DNA of 64,000 bases from positions 1,178,001 through 1,242,000 of the forward strand of contig NZ_LR134533.1 of the NCBI RefSeq assembly GCF_900638685.1. Reading direction: 5' to 3'. Each line of letters begins with the position of its first letter. The stretch's first letter is position 1. Position numbers and translations under genes: made by a program. Below the pieces are notes generated by a model that did not search any database, was not told where the DNA came from, and saw nothing but the letters and a program-made list of their open reading frames with translations. Positions 9,817 through 21,085 of this stretch are shown in pieces. The stretch is from Neisseria weaveri. Lineage in GTDB: Bacteria; Pseudomonadota; Gammaproteobacteria; Burkholderiales; Neisseriaceae.

Positions 9817-11187
9817 ATGACTACAACACCTTTGCATATCGTGATTCTCGCCGCCGGCAAAGGCACGAGAATGTATTCCAAGCTTCCCAAAGTGCTGCAT
9901 GAAATCGGCGGCAAGCCGATGGTTGCCCGGGTAATTGACACGGCGCAAGCCTTGAATCCGGCCGGAATTACCGTCGTAATCGGGCACGGCAAAGAAAAAG
10001 TTTTGGAGCGTGTCAAACGTGATGTGAATTGGGTTGAGCAGGCCGAACAGCTCGGTACCGGCCACGCTGTTAAAATGGCTCTGCCGCACCTGCCCAAAGA
10101 AGGCCGCACGCTGGTGTTGTACGGCGATGTGCCGCTTACCGATGCGGAAACCCTGCAAAAACTGCTCGAAGCCGCCGGCAACGAAGTCGGCCTGCTGACC
10201 GATGTGCTCGACGACCCCACCGGCTACGGCCGCATCATCCGCGAAGGCGGCAAAGTGGTGGCGATTGTCGAAGAAAAAGATGCCGACGATTCCCAAAAAG
10301 CCGTGAAAGAAACCAACACCGGCATTCTCGTGTTGCCCAACGCCAAGCTCGAAGGCTGGCTGAATTCATTGCAAAGCAACAACGCCCAAGGCGAATATTA
10401 CTTAACCGATCTGATCGCACTCGCCAATTCAGACGGCATCGCCGTGCATCCCGTGCAGGTTGCCGCCTCTTACTTGGCGGCGGGCGTCAACAACAAAGTA
10501 CAGCTTGCCGAATTGGAACGTATTTTCCAAAACAATCAGGCGCAAGCCTTGCTCAAAGCCGGCGTTACCCTGCGCGACCCCGCCCGCTTCGATTTGAGAG
10601 GCCGTCTGAAACACGGCCAAGATGTCGTGATTGACGTAAACGTGGTGATTGAAGGCGATGTCGAACTGGGCGACGACGTGGAAATCGGCGCCAACTGCGT
10701 TATCTGCAATGCCAAAATTGCCTCAGGTACCAAGATCGCCCCGTTCTCCCATCTTGAAGGCTGTGAAGTCGGCGAAGACGGACGCATCGGCCCGTTTGCC
10801 CGTCTGCGCCCGAATGCGAAATTAGACAGCGGCGTACATATCGGCAACTTCGTCGAAGTGAAAAACACCGTGATGGGCAAAGGCAGCAAAGCCAACCATC
10901 TGGCTTACTTGGGCGACGCCGAAATCGGCAGCAAAACCAATATCGGCGCGGGTACGATTACCGCCAACTACGACGGTGTGAATAAACACAAAACCGAAAT
11001 CGGTGATGAAGTCCGCATCGGCTCCAACGTCGTACTGGTGGCTCCGGTGAAATTAGGCAACAAAGTCACCATCGGCGCAGGCAGCTCGATTACCAAAAAC
11101 TGCGAAGACAACGCCCTCGTCCTCGCCCGCGCGCGCCAAACCGTGATTGAAGGCTGGATTCGTCCTGAAAAGGAAGAAAAGGAATAA
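9817..11187 (+). CDS. glmU: Bifunctional UDP-GlcNAc pyrophosphorylase / GlcN-1-P acetyltransferase
   Basis: A 456-residue enzyme making UDP-N-acetylglucosamine for peptidoglycan and lipooligosaccharide. The N-terminal uridyltransferase has [19 protein letters not shown] (residues 11-29) and LYGDVPLT (about 101-108). The C-terminal left-handed beta-helix acetyltransferase shows hexapeptide repeats from about residue 265 and the [20 protein letters not shown] segment (about 380-399). Length equals E. coli GlmU. An in-frame DUS at 10600 encodes part of RGRLKHG. The next plus-strand gene is glmS, which supplies GlmU's precursor pathway (GlcN-6-P). Confidence 0.97.
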   Translation: MTTTPLHIVILAAGKGTRMYSKLPKVLHEIGGKPMVARVIDTAQALNPAGITVVIGHGKEKVLERVKRDVNWVEQAEQLGTGHAVKMALPHLPKEGRTLVLYGDVPLTDAETLQKLLEAAGNEVGLLTDVLDDPTGYGRIIREGGKVVAIVEEKDADDSQKAVKETNTGILVLPNAKLEGWLNSLQSNNAQGEYYLTDLIALANSDGIAVHPVQVAASYLAAGVNNKVQLAELERIFQNNQAQALLKAGVTLRDPARFDLRGRLKHGQDVVIDVNVVIEGDVELGDDVEIGANCVICNAKIASGTKIAPFSHLEGCEVGEDGRIGPFARLRPNAKLDSGVHIGNFVEVKNTVMGKGSKANHLAYLGDAEIGSKTNIGAGTITANYDGVNKHKTEIGDEVRIGSNVVLVAPVKLGNKVTIGAGSSITKNCEDNALVLARARQTVIEGWIRPEKEEKE

Positions 11188-11217
11188 TCCCGGTATCGGT
11201 TTGATGATAATTGAGAA

Positions 11218-11243
11218 AGGCCGTCTGAAAATTCAGACGGCCT
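11218..11243 (+). terminator. DUS-pair terminator after glmU
   Basis: Inverted DUS at 11218-11229 and 11232-11243 with a two-base centre, 31 bases after the glmU stop. Confidence 0.85.
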
Positions 11244-11659
11244 TATTTATTGAAAAACACAGATTTTTCAGACGGCCTTATGTCGGGATAGATGAAGTTT
11301 GCCGTCACAAGCCGGCTGCATGACGATTTTTATGCTGAAAAGATATGTGTAAATAAAACCGATAATTATGAATAAATCCTAATTTGTTACCAAGGAAACA
11401 TTCACAATAGTTTGATTATTGGCTTAAGATAAATCCAGCAGCAATCTTGGGCAATTCCGCATACAGGCTGTTGATTCTGAACGGTTTGGCCGGACAGCAA
11501 TGATTATTGAAGTTATTTTCTTATATTATTCATACAGCTATGAAAAAAATCAAACTATACGGCCTGAAGCAACTCAAATACAGGTAAGATTTTTTATATG
11601 AGGCCGTCTGAAAAAAAGCCGGTCTTATTCCTCCAACCAACTGATACTAAGGAACAATT
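11244..11659. other. Long intergenic region upstream of glmS
   Basis: About 415 bases without a convincing gene. It contains two unpaired DUS copies (11267-11278 and 11601-11612) and is otherwise AT-rich. A 15-codon ORF at about 11540 (MKKIKLYGLKQLKYR) has no clear ribosome site and is not called. The length suggests a long 5' leader or promoter region for glmS. I see no glmS ribozyme core, which is expected only in Gram-positives. Confidence 0.4.
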
Positions 11660-13495
11660 ATGTGCGGTATCGTCGGCGCCATCCGCGCCAATCACAATGT
11701 AGTAGATTTTCTGACCGACGGTTTGAAGCGTTTGGAATACCGCGGTTATGATTCTTCGGGCATTGCCGTGAATATGGACGGCAAAATCAAGCGTGTCCGC
11801 CGTGTCGGCCGCGTGGCTTTGATGGAAGAAGCCGCCAAAGAAAAAGGCATGTTCGGCCATATCGGCATCGGCCACACCCGTTGGGCCACCCACGGCGGCG
11901 TTACCGAGCCGAACGCGCATCCCCATATTTCCAGCGGCACGATTGCGGTGGTGCACAACGGCATCATCGAAAACTTCGAAGAAGAACGCGCCCGCCTGCA
12001 AAAGCTCGGCTATATCTTCGAATCGCAAACCGACACCGAAGTGATTGCCCACAGCGTGAATCATGAATATCTGCAAACCGGTGATCTGTTTACAGCGGTA
12101 CAGGCCGCCTGCAAACGTTTCCACGGTGCATTTGCGATTGCGGTTATGGCGCAGGACAATACCGAAAACATGGTAGTGGCGCGCATGGGCTGCCCGCTGC
12201 TGGTGGCATTCGGCGAAGACGAAACCTTTATCGCTTCCGACGTTTCCGCCGTGATTGCCTTCACCCGCAACATTGCTTATTTGGAAGACGGCGACATCGC
12301 CCTGCTGACTGCCAAAGGCGTAGAAAAACTGATCGATAAAAACGGCGAGCCTGCCGAGCGTGCGGTAAAAGTTTCCGAATTGTCGCTGGCTTCGCTCGAA
12401 CTCGGCCCGTACAGCCACTTCATGCAAAAAGAAATCCACGAACAGCCGCGCGCAATTGCCGATACCGCCGAAGTATTCTTGGAAGGCGGTTTCGAGCCGG
12501 AAAACTTCGGCGACAAAGCGCGTGAAGTGTTCAACGAAATCGACAGCATTAAAATTTTGGCCTGCGGCACATCCTATTATTCCGCATTAACCGCCAAATA
12601 CTGGCTGGAAAGCATTGCCAAAGTGCCGACCGACGTCGAAATCGCCAGCGAATACCGCTACCGCGACGTGATCGCCAACCCCAAACAACTGGTGATTACC
12701 ATTTCCCAGTCGGGCGAAACCCTCGACACCATGGAAGCCCTGAAATACGCCCAATCACTCGGCCACAAACACAGCCTTTCCATCTGCAACGTGATGGAAT
12801 CCGCCCTGCCGCGCGAAAGCGAATTGGTACTGTACACCCGTGCCGGTGCCGAAATCGGCGTAGCGTCCACCAAAGCCTTCACCACCCAACTGGTGGTATT
12901 GTTCGGCTTGGCCGTTACCTTGGGTAAAATGCGCGGCCACGTTTCCGAAGCACAGGCTCAGGCTTATGTTGAAGAACTGCGCCAATTGCCGGGCAGCATT
13001 CAGCATGTGATGAATCTCGAGCCGCAAATTGCCGCTTGGGCGCAGAAATTTGCCGAGAAAAACAGCGCATTGTTCCTCGGCCGCGGCATCCACTACCCGA
13101 TTGCGCTCGAAGGTGCGTTGAAGCTGAAAGAAATCACCTACATCCACGCCGAAGCCTATCCGGCAGGCGAATTGAAACACGGCCCGTTGGCTTTGGTAGA
13201 TGAAAACATGCCGGTGGTGGTGATTGCGCCGAACGACGTGTTGCTCGACAAAGTGAAAGCCAACATGCAGGAAGTCGGCGCGCGCGGCGGCGAACTGTTT
13301 GTGTTTACCGATCTCGACAGCAACTTCAACGAAGACAAAGGCGTGCACGTTATCCGCACCCCGCGCCATGTCGGCGTATTGTCTCCGATTGTTCATACGA
13401 TTCCGGTGCAACTTTTGTCTTACCATGCCGCACTTGCTCGCGGCACCGATGTAGATAAGCCGCGCAATCTGGCTAAATCGGTTACGGTGGAATAA
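11660..13495 (+). CDS. glmS: Glutamine--fructose-6-phosphate aminotransferase (isomerizing)
   Basis: A 611-residue enzyme converting fructose-6-P and glutamine to glucosamine-6-P, the first step of hexosamine synthesis. The N-terminal Ntn amidotransferase begins MCGIVGA, with catalytic Cys after Met removal, and includes [18 protein letters not shown] (about 73-90). Two SIS isomerase domains follow; ACGTSYYSA (about 302-310) and [13 protein letters not shown] (about 349-361) mark the first. The C-terminus [13 protein letters not shown] is the family signature. AAGGAAC precedes the start. Confidence 0.97.
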   Translation: MCGIVGAIRANHNVVDFLTDGLKRLEYRGYDSSGIAVNMDGKIKRVRRVGRVALMEEAAKEKGMFGHIGIGHTRWATHGGVTEPNAHPHISSGTIAVVHNGIIENFEEERARLQKLGYIFESQTDTEVIAHSVNHEYLQTGDLFTAVQAACKRFHGAFAIAVMAQDNTENMVVARMGCPLLVAFGEDETFIASDVSAVIAFTRNIAYLEDGDIALLTAKGVEKLIDKNGEPAERAVKVSELSLASLELGPYSHFMQKEIHEQPRAIADTAEVFLEGGFEPENFGDKAREVFNEIDSIKILACGTSYYSALTAKYWLESIAKVPTDVEIASEYRYRDVIANPKQLVITISQSGETLDTMEALKYAQSLGHKHSLSICNVMESALPRESELVLYTRAGAEIGVASTKAFTTQLVVLFGLAVTLGKMRGHVSEAQAQAYVEELRQLPGSIQHVMNLEPQIAAWAQKFAEKNSALFLGRGIHYPIALEGALKLKEITYIHAEAYPAGELKHGPLALVDENMPVVVIAPNDVLLDKVKANMQEVGARGGELFVFTDLDSNFNEDKGVHVIRTPRHVGVLSPIVHTIPVQLLSYHAALARGTDVDKPRNLAKSVTVE

Positions 13496-13515
13496 ACCGA
13501 TCGGCAGTTAAACAG

Positions 13516-13543
13516 AGGCCGTCTGAAAATTTTCAGACGGCCT
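13516..13543 (+). terminator. DUS-pair terminator after glmS
   Basis: Inverted DUS at 13516-13527 and 13532-13543 followed by five Ts. Confidence 0.85.
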
Positions 13544-13654
13544 TTTTCAGCCTTTATGTAAAACCGGGCAATACCGATGACAAATAAGTTATCCACATAA
13601 TCGGTTGTGTTATGATTGCCCTCTTTTCGACACTTTTGGTAAAGGGTTTGGATT

Positions 13655-15553
13655 ATGTCTTGGTCGGCAGCTGACAGCGCGTCTTTATACGGTATCCGCC
13701 ATTGGGGCGACCGTTATTTTTCCGTAGGTGAAAACGGTCATGTGATGGTGAAGCCGAATGACGGCAGCGATATACAGGTGGATCTGTATGATTTGGTTTC
13801 CCAGCTTCAGGAGCGCGGGCAGGACTTGCCGATGCTGTTCCGTTTTCCCGATATTCTGCAGGACCGTGTGGCGCGGCTGTGTGCGGCGTTTAACCGCTCT
13901 ATCCGCAAAAACGAGTATCAGGGCAAATATACGGCGATTTATCCGATTAAGGTGAATCAGCAGGAATCGGTGGTGAAAAACATTATCGTGCCGAAAAACG
14001 ATCAGGTTTCGATCGGTTTGGAGGCCGGTTCCAAGCCGGAATTGATGATTGTGCTGGCGTTTGCACCCAAAGGCGGAACCATCGTCTGCAACGGCTACAA
14101 AGACCGCGATTTTATCCGTTTGGCTTTGATGGGCCAGCGTTTGGGGCATCAGGTTTTTATCGTTATCGAAAAAGAATCCGAAGTGGATTTGGTGATTGAA
14201 GAATCTAAAAACTTGGGCATCAAAGCCAATCTCGGCTTGCGCGTGCGCCTGTCTTCGTTGGCTTCCAGCAAATGGGCGGACACCGGCGGCGATAAAGGCA
14301 AATTCGGTTTGTCGGCGGCACAGTTGATTTCTGCTGTGGATAAGTTGACGGAGGCCGGTTTGCAGGATACGGTCAATCTGATGCATTTCCACATGGGTTC
14401 GCAAATTTCCAATATTGCCGATTACCGTGCCGGCTTTAAAGAAGCCGTGCGTTATTTTGCCGAGCTGCGCGGTTTGGGGCTGCCGATTGAGTATGTGGAC
14501 GTAGGCGGCGGCTTGGGCGTGGATTACGACGGTACGCACTCGCGCAACCCGAGTTCCATCAACTACGATATGGGCGAGTATTCGCACACCATCGTTTCCA
14601 TGCTGGCGGAATATTGTAATGAAAACAATATGCCGCATCCGAATATTTTTTCGGAATCCGGCCGCGCAATGACTGCGCATCATGCGGTGTTGGTGATGAA
14701 CGTCACCGATGTCGAGCGTTTGCCCGATCAGGTTCCGCAGATTGAAGACGAAGAAAACTTATCGTTTGCCACCAAAAAACTGATTGCCTATCTGGATATC
14801 AACGACAGCGATATGGTCACGGAAACCTATTACCGTATCGGCCATTATCTGACCGAAGTTACCGAGCTGTATTTGGAAGGTAAGGTGTCGCTGAAAGAAA
14901 AAGCTCTGGCCGAGCAGCTGCATGCCGTGTTGTGCCGCCGTCTGAAACAGCAGCTTCAAGTCGGCCAGCGTTCTCAGCGTCAGGTGTATGACGATCTGAC
15001 CGATAAACTGGCTGATAAATATTTCTGTAATTTCAGCGTGTTCCAAAGTCTGCCGGACACTTGGGCGATTGGTCAGGTGTTGCCGATTATGCCGGTGCAC
15101 CGTTTGAACGAGCGTCCGACCCGCCGTGCGGTTTTGCAGGATTTGACTTGCGATTCAGACGGCAAAGTCAGCCAATATGTCGACCAGCAAAGTATCGAAT
15201 CCAGCATGCCGATTCATGCCTTGAACGGCAAAGAGCCGTATTTGCTCGGCGTGTTTATGGTGGGCGCGTACCAGGAAATTCTCGGCGATATGCATAATCT
15301 GTTCGGCGATACCGATTCGGTGAACGTATATGTGCGCGACAACGGCGAGATTGTGTACGGCGGTATGGAGGAACACGATACTATCGAAGATATGCTCAAC
15401 TATGTGCATTTGTCGCCGGAAGAAGTGTTGAACAAATTTGAAGAAAAATCCCGTTGGGCGAAGCTGCCGAACAATGAGCGCAACAGCTATTTCGCCGAAT
15501 TCTGCCGCGGCTTGAAGCAAAGCTCGTATTTGAGTTTGGAAGACGAAGAATAA
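13655..15553 (+). CDS. speA: Biosynthetic arginine decarboxylase
   Basis: A 632-residue PLP enzyme decarboxylating arginine to agmatine for polyamine synthesis. The N-terminal part shows the PLP-lysine region [15 protein letters not shown] (about residues 95-109) and the barrel segment [13 protein letters not shown] (about 242-254). The glycine-rich [15 protein letters not shown] (about 285-299) binds the cofactor phosphate. Length matches E. coli SpeA. The partner agmatinase gene (speB), often nearby, is not in the following sequence. A DUS pair follows. Confidence 0.95.
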   Translation: MSWSAADSASLYGIRHWGDRYFSVGENGHVMVKPNDGSDIQVDLYDLVSQLQERGQDLPMLFRFPDILQDRVARLCAAFNRSIRKNEYQGKYTAIYPIKVNQQESVVKNIIVPKNDQVSIGLEAGSKPELMIVLAFAPKGGTIVCNGYKDRDFIRLALMGQRLGHQVFIVIEKESEVDLVIEESKNLGIKANLGLRVRLSSLASSKWADTGGDKGKFGLSAAQLISAVDKLTEAGLQDTVNLMHFHMGSQISNIADYRAGFKEAVRYFAELRGLGLPIEYVDVGGGLGVDYDGTHSRNPSSINYDMGEYSHTIVSMLAEYCNENNMPHPNIFSESGRAMTAHHAVLVMNVTDVERLPDQVPQIEDEENLSFATKKLIAYLDINDSDMVTETYYRIGHYLTEVTELYLEGKVSLKEKALAEQLHAVLCRRLKQQLQVGQRSQRQVYDDLTDKLADKYFCNFSVFQSLPDTWAIGQVLPIMPVHRLNERPTRRAVLQDLTCDSDGKVSQYVDQQSIESSMPIHALNGKEPYLLGVFMVGAYQEILGDMHNLFGDTDSVNVYVRDNGEIVYGGMEEHDTIEDMLNYVHLSPEEVLNKFEEKSRWAKLPNNERNSYFAEFCRGLKQSSYLSLEDEE

Positions 15554-15615
15554 GGCTTTGCCGCAAACGCCCGATTCGGTTTGCTCCAGTAGTTTGATTT
15601 GATGAACACCATGAA

Positions 15616-15642
15616 AGGCCGTCTGAAATTTTCAGACGGCCT
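15616..15642 (+). terminator. DUS-pair terminator after speA
   Basis: Inverted DUS at 15616-15627 and 15631-15642. Confidence 0.8.
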
Positions 15643-15690
15643 GCTGCTTTCTGCTAAAATTCCGACATACCTTTATTTCGGAAATCCATT

Positions 15691-16770
15691 ATGAATATCC
15701 CCGCTATCCAATCTGCTTTGGCTGCCGTTGCCGTTCCCCGCAGCAGCCGCACGCTCGGCGGCGAAAAAGCCGTCAAACTGGTTGAGGAACGTGCAGACGG
15801 CCTGCATATTGCTTTGCAGTTCGGTTTCCCTGTCAACTTTATCCGTGAGGAATTGGTGCAAAATATTCAGACGGCCTTAAGCGGTCTGGTTGAAGGCCGA
15901 GACCTGCATGTGGATATGTCGGCGCAGATCGAAACGCACAAGGTTCAGCCGGGCGTTACCACCATCAAAGGTGTGAAAAACATTATCGCCGTTGCTTCCG
16001 GAAAAGGCGGCGTCGGCAAATCGACCACCACCGCCAATCTGGCCACCGCTATGGCAAAGATGGGCGCGCGAGTGGGCGTGTTGGATGCCGATTTATACGG
16101 CCCGAGCCAGCCGACCATGTTGGGCGTGGCCGACGGCAAGCCCGACCAAAACAACGGAAAATTAGTACCGGTGGTGTCGGAAAACGGTATCCAAGTGATG
16201 TCTATCGGCTTTCTGATCGATCCCGACCAAGCCGTCGTGTGGCGCGGGCCGATGTTGAGCCAGGCTTTGCAGCAGCTGTTGTTTCAAAGCGAATGGAACG
16301 ATGTCGACTATCTCTTTATCGACTTGCCGCCGGGGACAGGCGACATCCAGCTGACGTTGTCGCAAAAAATTCCGGTTACCGGCTCGGTGGTGGTTACCAC
16401 GCCGCAAGACATTGCCTTGATTGATGCGCGTAAGGCGGTGGATATGTTCGGCAAAGTCAATATTCCGATTTTCGGCGTGCTGGAAAATATGTCGGTACAC
16501 ATCTGCTCGAATTGCGGCCATGCCGAAGCGGTATTCGGCAGCGACGGCGGCAAAGAGTTGGCGGAGAAACTGCAAGTGCCGTTGCTGGGGCAGTTGCCGT
16601 TGAGCCTGCCGGTTCGCGAAGCCATGGACAGCGGCACGGCCCCCGCCCTGTTTGCCGAACATCCGGCCATTGCCGGGCTCTACACCGCCGCCGCCTGGCA
16701 ATTGGCGCAAGCCGTAGCAGACAAAGGCCGCGATTTCAGCAGCCGTTTCCCGAAAATCGTGGTTGAGTAA
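15691..16770 (+). CDS. mrp: Mrp/ApbC-type Fe-S cluster carrier ATPase
   Basis: A 359-residue P-loop ATPase of the Mrp/NBP35 group, which carries and transfers iron-sulfur clusters. A short MIP18-like N-terminal segment (about residues 1-90) precedes the deviant Walker A VASGKGGVGKSTTTANLA (about 101-118). Then come LDADLYGPSQPTMLG (about 129-143), the switch DLPPGTGD (about 213-220), and the cluster-binding CSNC pair (about 272-275). The N-terminal domain is shorter and more divergent than in E. coli Mrp, and two DUS copies fall inside it. The gene is monocistronic. Confidence 0.93.
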   Translation: MNIPAIQSALAAVAVPRSSRTLGGEKAVKLVEERADGLHIALQFGFPVNFIREELVQNIQTALSGLVEGRDLHVDMSAQIETHKVQPGVTTIKGVKNIIAVASGKGGVGKSTTTANLATAMAKMGARVGVLDADLYGPSQPTMLGVADGKPDQNNGKLVPVVSENGIQVMSIGFLIDPDQAVVWRGPMLSQALQQLLFQSEWNDVDYLFIDLPPGTGDIQLTLSQKIPVTGSVVVTTPQDIALIDARKAVDMFGKVNIPIFGVLENMSVHICSNCGHAEAVFGSDGGKELAEKLQVPLLGQLPLSLPVREAMDSGTAPALFAEHPAIAGLYTAAAWQLAQAVADKGRDFSSRFPKIVVE

Positions 16771-16784
16771 ACTAAAATCCGAAA

Positions 16785-16811
16785 AGGCCGTCTGAAAATT
16801 TCAGACGGCCT
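16785..16811 (+). terminator. DUS-pair terminator after mrp
   Basis: Inverted DUS at 16785-16796 and 16800-16811. Confidence 0.8.
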
Positions 16812-17025
16812 GTTTTGCAGGCAAGATGTTGTCTGAATCTGCCGATTATTTATTTATCATCATATCGCGCTACAGTCTGCTACAAGAAGCGTAAAATATG
16901 ATATAAAGCCCAGTGAATCTTTTTCAAAGAAACCGCGTTTGCCGGCTTTTTTCCGTATCGGCAGACGGTATTTTTGAAAAGGTTTCTTTCCTGCCTACAA
17001 CTAACCCCGTATTTGGAGTGCTCTC

Positions 17026-17709
17026 ATGGAATTAGTGTTTATCCGTCACGGACAAAGCGAATGGAATGCCAAAAACCTGTTTACCGGCTGGCGTGATGTG
17101 AAGCTGAGCGAAAAAGGTATTGCCGAGGCGACTGCCGCCGGTCAGAAACTGAAAGAAAACGGCTACCAGTTCGACATCGCGTTTACTTCCGTATTAACCC
17201 GCGCCATCAAAACCTGTAACATCGTTTTGGAAGAAAGCGACCAGCTGTTTGTGCCGCAAATCAAAACCTGGCGTTTGAACGAGCGCCACTACGGCCAATT
17301 ACAGGGTTTGGACAAAAAGCAAACCGCCGAAAAATACGGAGACGAGCAAGTGCATATCTGGCGCCGCAGCTACGACACCCTGCCTCCGCTGCTGGATCCG
17401 TCTGACGAATTTTCCGCACACAACGACCGCCGCTATGCCGGTTTGCCTGCCGATGTCGTACCTGACGGCGAAAACCTGAAAGTGACGCTGGCTCGCGTCT
17501 TGCCTTTCTGGCACGACCAAATCGCACCGGCCATTTTGAGCGGCAAGCGCGTATTGGTTGCCGCTCACGGTAACAGCTTGCGTGCTTTGGTAAAACACAT
17601 CGAAGGCATTTCCGACGACGACATCATGGGCGTGGAAATTCCGACCGGTCAGCCGCTGGTGTATAAATTGGACGACAATTTGAAAGTGATTGAGAAGTTC
17701 TATTTGTAA
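17026..17709 (+). CDS. gpmA: 2,3-bisphosphoglycerate-dependent phosphoglycerate mutase
   Basis: A 227-residue glycolytic mutase interconverting 3- and 2-phosphoglycerate. The catalytic phosphohistidine is in [15 protein letters not shown] (RHG at residues 7-9). [16 protein letters not shown] carries the conserved Glu and substrate-binding residues. [17 protein letters not shown] (about 178-194) holds the second active-site histidine. Length fits the dPGM family. It lies near pgk and fba, other lower-glycolysis genes, though transcribed separately. Confidence 0.97.
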   Translation: MELVFIRHGQSEWNAKNLFTGWRDVKLSEKGIAEATAAGQKLKENGYQFDIAFTSVLTRAIKTCNIVLEESDQLFVPQIKTWRLNERHYGQLQGLDKKQTAEKYGDEQVHIWRRSYDTLPPLLDPSDEFSAHNDRRYAGLPADVVPDGENLKVTLARVLPFWHDQIAPAILSGKRVLVAAHGNSLRALVKHIEGISDDDIMGVEIPTGQPLVYKLDDNLKVIEKFYL

Positions 17710-17732
17710 TCACTTGCCTGCTGTAATGCCAA

Positions 17733-17758
17733 AGGCCGTCTGAAAATTCAGACGGCCT
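17733..17758. terminator. Bidirectional DUS-pair terminator between gpmA and GNAT gene
   Basis: Inverted DUS at 17733-17744 and 17747-17758 with five Ts on the plus side, between convergent genes. Confidence 0.85.
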
Positions 17759-17774
17759 TTTTATATTCGGTATT

Positions 17775-18248
17775 TCAACGTAGCGCCAAAACCATAATGG
17801 AAACGGTTTCCCCGTTCACTTCGCGTTTGTCGGTTTCCTGCCAGCCGTAGCGTGCATATAAGGCCTGCATATCCGGCGTATAGAGATAGAGCTTGTCGAT
17901 GGACAGTTCGCGGGCGGCGGCAATACAGGTATCGACCAATGCGCCGCCTGCGCCGCAACCGCGGTGTTCGGGCAAAACAAACACATCGCCCAGCCAATAC
18001 CGCTCCGCTTCATGATGCTTCAAATCATATTCTTTCAGTGAAGCCGAGCCGAGCAGATGGCCTTCGGCATCTTCGGCCATCCATACTTTCGGTAACACGG
18101 ATTTGCAGGCCAATGCGTTGCGGTAGCGGTCGAGAATTTTCTCCATATTGCTCCACGGTGCGAAATCATGCCATTCGGTATGCAGCGCTTGAGCCAGTTC
18201 GTCGATATGGCGGCTGCATTCTGTTAAAGGCTTAATCGTTACAGTCAT
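17775..18248 (-). CDS. GNAT-family N-acetyltransferase
   Basis: A 157-residue single GNAT domain. The acetyl-CoA binding motif A is WLGDVFVLPEHRGCGAGGAL, with the R/Q-x-x-G-x-G signature RGCGAG; motif B is LYLYTPDMQALYARYGWQE near the C-terminus. The start MTVTIKPLTE was chosen because the upstream in-frame extension reads through a DUS and a hydrophobic low-complexity stretch. The substrate is unknown. It stands alone and faces gpmA. Confidence 0.85.
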   Translation of the reverse strand: MTVTIKPLTECSRHIDELAQALHTEWHDFAPWSNMEKILDRYRNALACKSVLPKVWMAEDAEGHLLGSASLKEYDLKHHEAERYWLGDVFVLPEHRGCGAGGALVDTCIAAARELSIDKLYLYTPDMQALYARYGWQETDKREVNGETVSIMVLALR

Positions 18249-18515
18249 AAATTCAAAAAAGAACAGATAAAAAAACAGCATTATATGTTCAGACGGCCTG
18301 AACTCAAGCCTTTTCTCCGAGTCTGAAAGAAGATGGCTGTTGAGAAAGTAAAGCAACGGATTTCCGCTTCGGCACGGCAGCGGCAGTCTGTACAGTGTCA
18401 AAAATAAGCTGTCCGCCTCTTAACGCTGCTTTACCATAAAGCGTGCTTCGCGGATAATTACGCCCGATAGGTTTTTGGGTTATTGAATACAGAGTAATGA
18501 GGGAGTAACACAATC

Positions 18516-19691
18516 ATGGCATTTTTAAAGTTAACCGCACAAAACGTACAAGGAAAAACCGTTTTAATCCGTGCCGATATGAACGTGCCGTTTAAAGACG
18601 GTGCCATCAGCGACGACACCCGCATCCGCGCATCGCTCGCGTCGATTCAATATTGCTTGGACAACGGCGCATCGGTGATTGTGATGTCGCATCTGGGCCG
18701 CCCCACCGAAGGCGAATTCAATCCGGAAGACGACGTGGCTCCGGTTGCCGCCCACTTGGGCAAATTGTTGGGCAAAGAAGTCAAAGTGTTGAACGACTGG
18801 CGCGAAAACAAACCCGTTTTGGCGGCAGGCGGAGTGGCCATGCTGCAAAACGTGCGCATCAACAAAGGCGAAAAGAAAAACGATTTGGAATTGGGCAAAG
18901 CTTATGCCGCGTTGTGCGACGTGTTTGTCAACGACGCATTCGGCACCGCCCACCGCGCCCAAGCCTCTACCGAAGCCGTAGCCCAAGCTGCACCCGTGGC
19001 CTGCGCCGGTGTGTTGATGGCCGGCGAATTAGACGCTTTGGGCAAAGCCCTCAAAGAGCCTGCCCGTCCGCTGGCTGCGATTGTGGCCGGCAGCAAAGTA
19101 TCGACTAAACTCACCATTCTCGAGAGCTTGGCCGACAAAGTTGACCAATTAATCGTCGGCGGCGGCATCGCCAACACCTTCCTGCTGGCTGCGGGCAAAC
19201 CCATCGGCAAATCGTTGGCCGAACATGATTTGGTGGAAGAATCGAAAAAAATCATGGAAAAAATGGCGGCTAAAGGCGGCGTGGTTCCGCTGCCGACCGA
19301 CGTGGTGGTGGCCAAAGCGTTTGCCGCCGATGCCGAAGCAACGGTAAAAAATATCGACAATGTGGCCGAAGACGACATGATTCTCGACATCGGCCCGCAA
19401 TCTGCCGCAGCCTTGGCCGAAGCCTTGAAAAAAGCCGGCACGGTGGTGTGGAACGGCCCCGTGGGTGTGTTCGAGTTCGACCAATTCGCCGGCGGCACCG
19501 AAGTGCTGGCCAAAGCAATTGCCGACAGCAGCGCCTTCTCGATTGCCGGTGGCGGCGACACTTTGGCGGCGATTGCCAAGTTCGGCATCACCGACCAAAT
19601 CAGCTACATTTCCACCGGCGGCGGTGCGTTCCTTGAGTTTTTGGAAGGCAAAGAGCTGCCTGCCGTGGCGGTTTTGGAAAAACGCGCGTAA
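18516..19691 (+). CDS. pgk: Phosphoglycerate kinase
   Basis: A 391-residue glycolytic kinase transferring phosphate between 1,3-bisphosphoglycerate and ADP. The N-terminal domain shows [14 protein letters not shown] (about residues 16-29) and [13 protein letters not shown] (about 54-66). The nucleotide side shows [17 protein letters not shown] (about 190-206), [14 protein letters not shown] (about 311-324) and the C-terminal [16 protein letters not shown]. Length is standard. GAGGGAG lies upstream of the start. The 267-base gap before it contains one unpaired DUS. Confidence 0.97.
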   Translation: MAFLKLTAQNVQGKTVLIRADMNVPFKDGAISDDTRIRASLASIQYCLDNGASVIVMSHLGRPTEGEFNPEDDVAPVAAHLGKLLGKEVKVLNDWRENKPVLAAGGVAMLQNVRINKGEKKNDLELGKAYAALCDVFVNDAFGTAHRAQASTEAVAQAAPVACAGVLMAGELDALGKALKEPARPLAAIVAGSKVSTKLTILESLADKVDQLIVGGGIANTFLLAAGKPIGKSLAEHDLVEESKKIMEKMAAKGGVVPLPTDVVVAKAFAADAEATVKNIDNVAEDDMILDIGPQSAAALAEALKKAGTVVWNGPVGVFEFDQFAGGTEVLAKAIADSSAFSIAGGGDTLAAIAKFGITDQISYISTGGGAFLEFLEGKELPAVAVLEKRA

Positions 19692-19873
19692 AGCAGCTTG
19701 GGCCGTTTGATTGGAAAATATCCGTTTTTTCAGACGGCCCCAGCCTTGCCGTACAAGACAGGCAACCGCCCAAACCGGCTTGAATTTCACTGCCTTGTGT
19801 CGTGTATGAATATTTAACTGTGTATAATAGCGCAATAATTTTTATTTGAATTTCATTATTCTGGAGATTTGTT

Positions 19874-20938
19874 ATGGCACTTGTTTCCATGCGTCAACTG
19901 CTTGACCATGCAGCCGAAAACAGCTACGGCTTGCCGGCATTCAACGTAAACAATTTGGAACAGATGCGTGCAATCATGGAGGCGGCCGACCAAGTTAATG
20001 CTCCCGTGATTGTTCAGGCTTCCGCCGGTGCGCGTAAATATGCCGGTGCGCCTTTCCTGCGTCATTTGATTTTGGCGGCGGTTGAAGAATTTCCGCATAT
20101 TCCCGTTGTGATGCACCAAGACCACGGCGCGTCGCCCGACGTTTGCCAACGTTCCATTCAATTGGGCTTTTCGTCCGTAATGATGGACGGTTCGTTGTTG
20201 GCCGACGGAAAAACCCCTTCTTCATACGAATACAATGTGGAAGTTACCCGTAAAGTGGTTGAATTTTCCCATGCCTGCGGTGTTTCCGTAGAAGGCGAAA
20301 TCGGCGTATTGGGCAACTTGGAAACCGGTGAAGCCGGCGAAGAAGACGGCGTAGGCGCGGTCGGCAAACTGAGCCACGACCAAATGCTTACCAGCGTGGA
20401 AGATGCCACCCGTTTCGTGCGCGATACCGGTGTAGACGCTTTGGCGATTGCCATCGGCACCAGCCACGGCGCATATAAATTCACCCGTCCGCCCACAGGC
20501 GACGTGTTGCGTATCGACCGTATCAAAGAAATCCACGAAGCCCTGCCGAACACCCATATCGTGATGCACGGTTCCAGCTCCGTTCCGCAAGAATGGTTGA
20601 AAATCATCAATGAAAACGGAGGCAATATCGGTGAAACCTACGGCGTGCCGGTGGAAGAGATCGTAGAAGGCATCAAACACGGCGTGCGCAAAGTGAATAT
20701 CGATACCGACTTGCGCTTGGCCTCTACCGGTGCCATCCGCAAATTTATGGCGGAAAATCCTGCCGAATTCGACCCGCGCAAATATCTGGCCAAATCCGTT
20801 GAAGCCATGAAGCAGATCTGCGTCGACCGCTATCTGGCGTTCGGCTGCGAAGGCCAAGCGTCTAAAATCAAGCCGGTATCTTTGGATGTGATGGCGGAAC
20901 GTTATGCCAAAGGCGAATTGAACCAAATCGTTAAATAA
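19874..20938 (+). CDS. fba: Fructose-bisphosphate aldolase, class II
   Basis: A 354-residue zinc-dependent aldolase splitting fructose-1,6-bisphosphate. The zinc and active-site motifs are [18 protein letters not shown] (about residues 77-94) and [20 protein letters not shown] (about 137-156, Glu ligand). The phosphate/zinc histidine regions are [11 protein letters not shown] (about 194-204) and [12 protein letters not shown] (about 231-242). The acidic insertion marks the class IIB/Calvin-type enzyme common in Neisseria. It lies 182 bases after pgk with a likely own promoter, as a TATAAT is seen at about 19824-19829. Confidence 0.96.
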   Translation: MALVSMRQLLDHAAENSYGLPAFNVNNLEQMRAIMEAADQVNAPVIVQASAGARKYAGAPFLRHLILAAVEEFPHIPVVMHQDHGASPDVCQRSIQLGFSSVMMDGSLLADGKTPSSYEYNVEVTRKVVEFSHACGVSVEGEIGVLGNLETGEAGEEDGVGAVGKLSHDQMLTSVEDATRFVRDTGVDALAIAIGTSHGAYKFTRPPTGDVLRIDRIKEIHEALPNTHIVMHGSSSVPQEWLKIINENGGNIGETYGVPVEEIVEGIKHGVRKVNIDTDLRLASTGAIRKFMAENPAEFDPRKYLAKSVEAMKQICVDRYLAFGCEGQASKIKPVSLDVMAERYAKGELNQIVK

Positions 20939-20956
20939 TACCGATTATTTGAGACA

Positions 20957-20986
20957 AAGCCCCCAAATGTTTCAGGGGGCTTTTTA
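20957..20986 (+). terminator. Rho-independent terminator after fba
   Basis: AGCCCCC/GGGGGCT stem with loop AAATGTTTCA and a run of Ts. This is a classical hairpin unrelated to the DUS. Confidence 0.9.
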
Positions 20987-21023
20987 TATGGTTGATAAGG
21001 TTTTTATCGGTCATTGATTATTG

Positions 21024-21051
21024 AGGCCGTCTGAAAATTTTCAGACGGCCT
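21024..21051 (-). terminator. DUS-pair terminator after the TlpA-like gene
   Basis: Inverted DUS at 21024-21035 and 21040-21051 downstream of the minus-strand thioredoxin-like gene. Confidence 0.75.
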
Positions 21052-21085
21052 CAAAGCTTGCATGGAATAATCAGTTCGAAGCAGT

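Noticed and set aside
11244..11659. glmS ribozyme in the long glmS leader
   Set aside because: No recognisable ribozyme core, and the class is not expected in Neisseria.
13685..14683. Long minus-strand ORF opposite speA (and similar long antisense ORFs opposite mutS, lysS, polA)
   Set aside because: They mirror strongly conserved enzyme genes, lack ribosome sites and have no recognisable domains.
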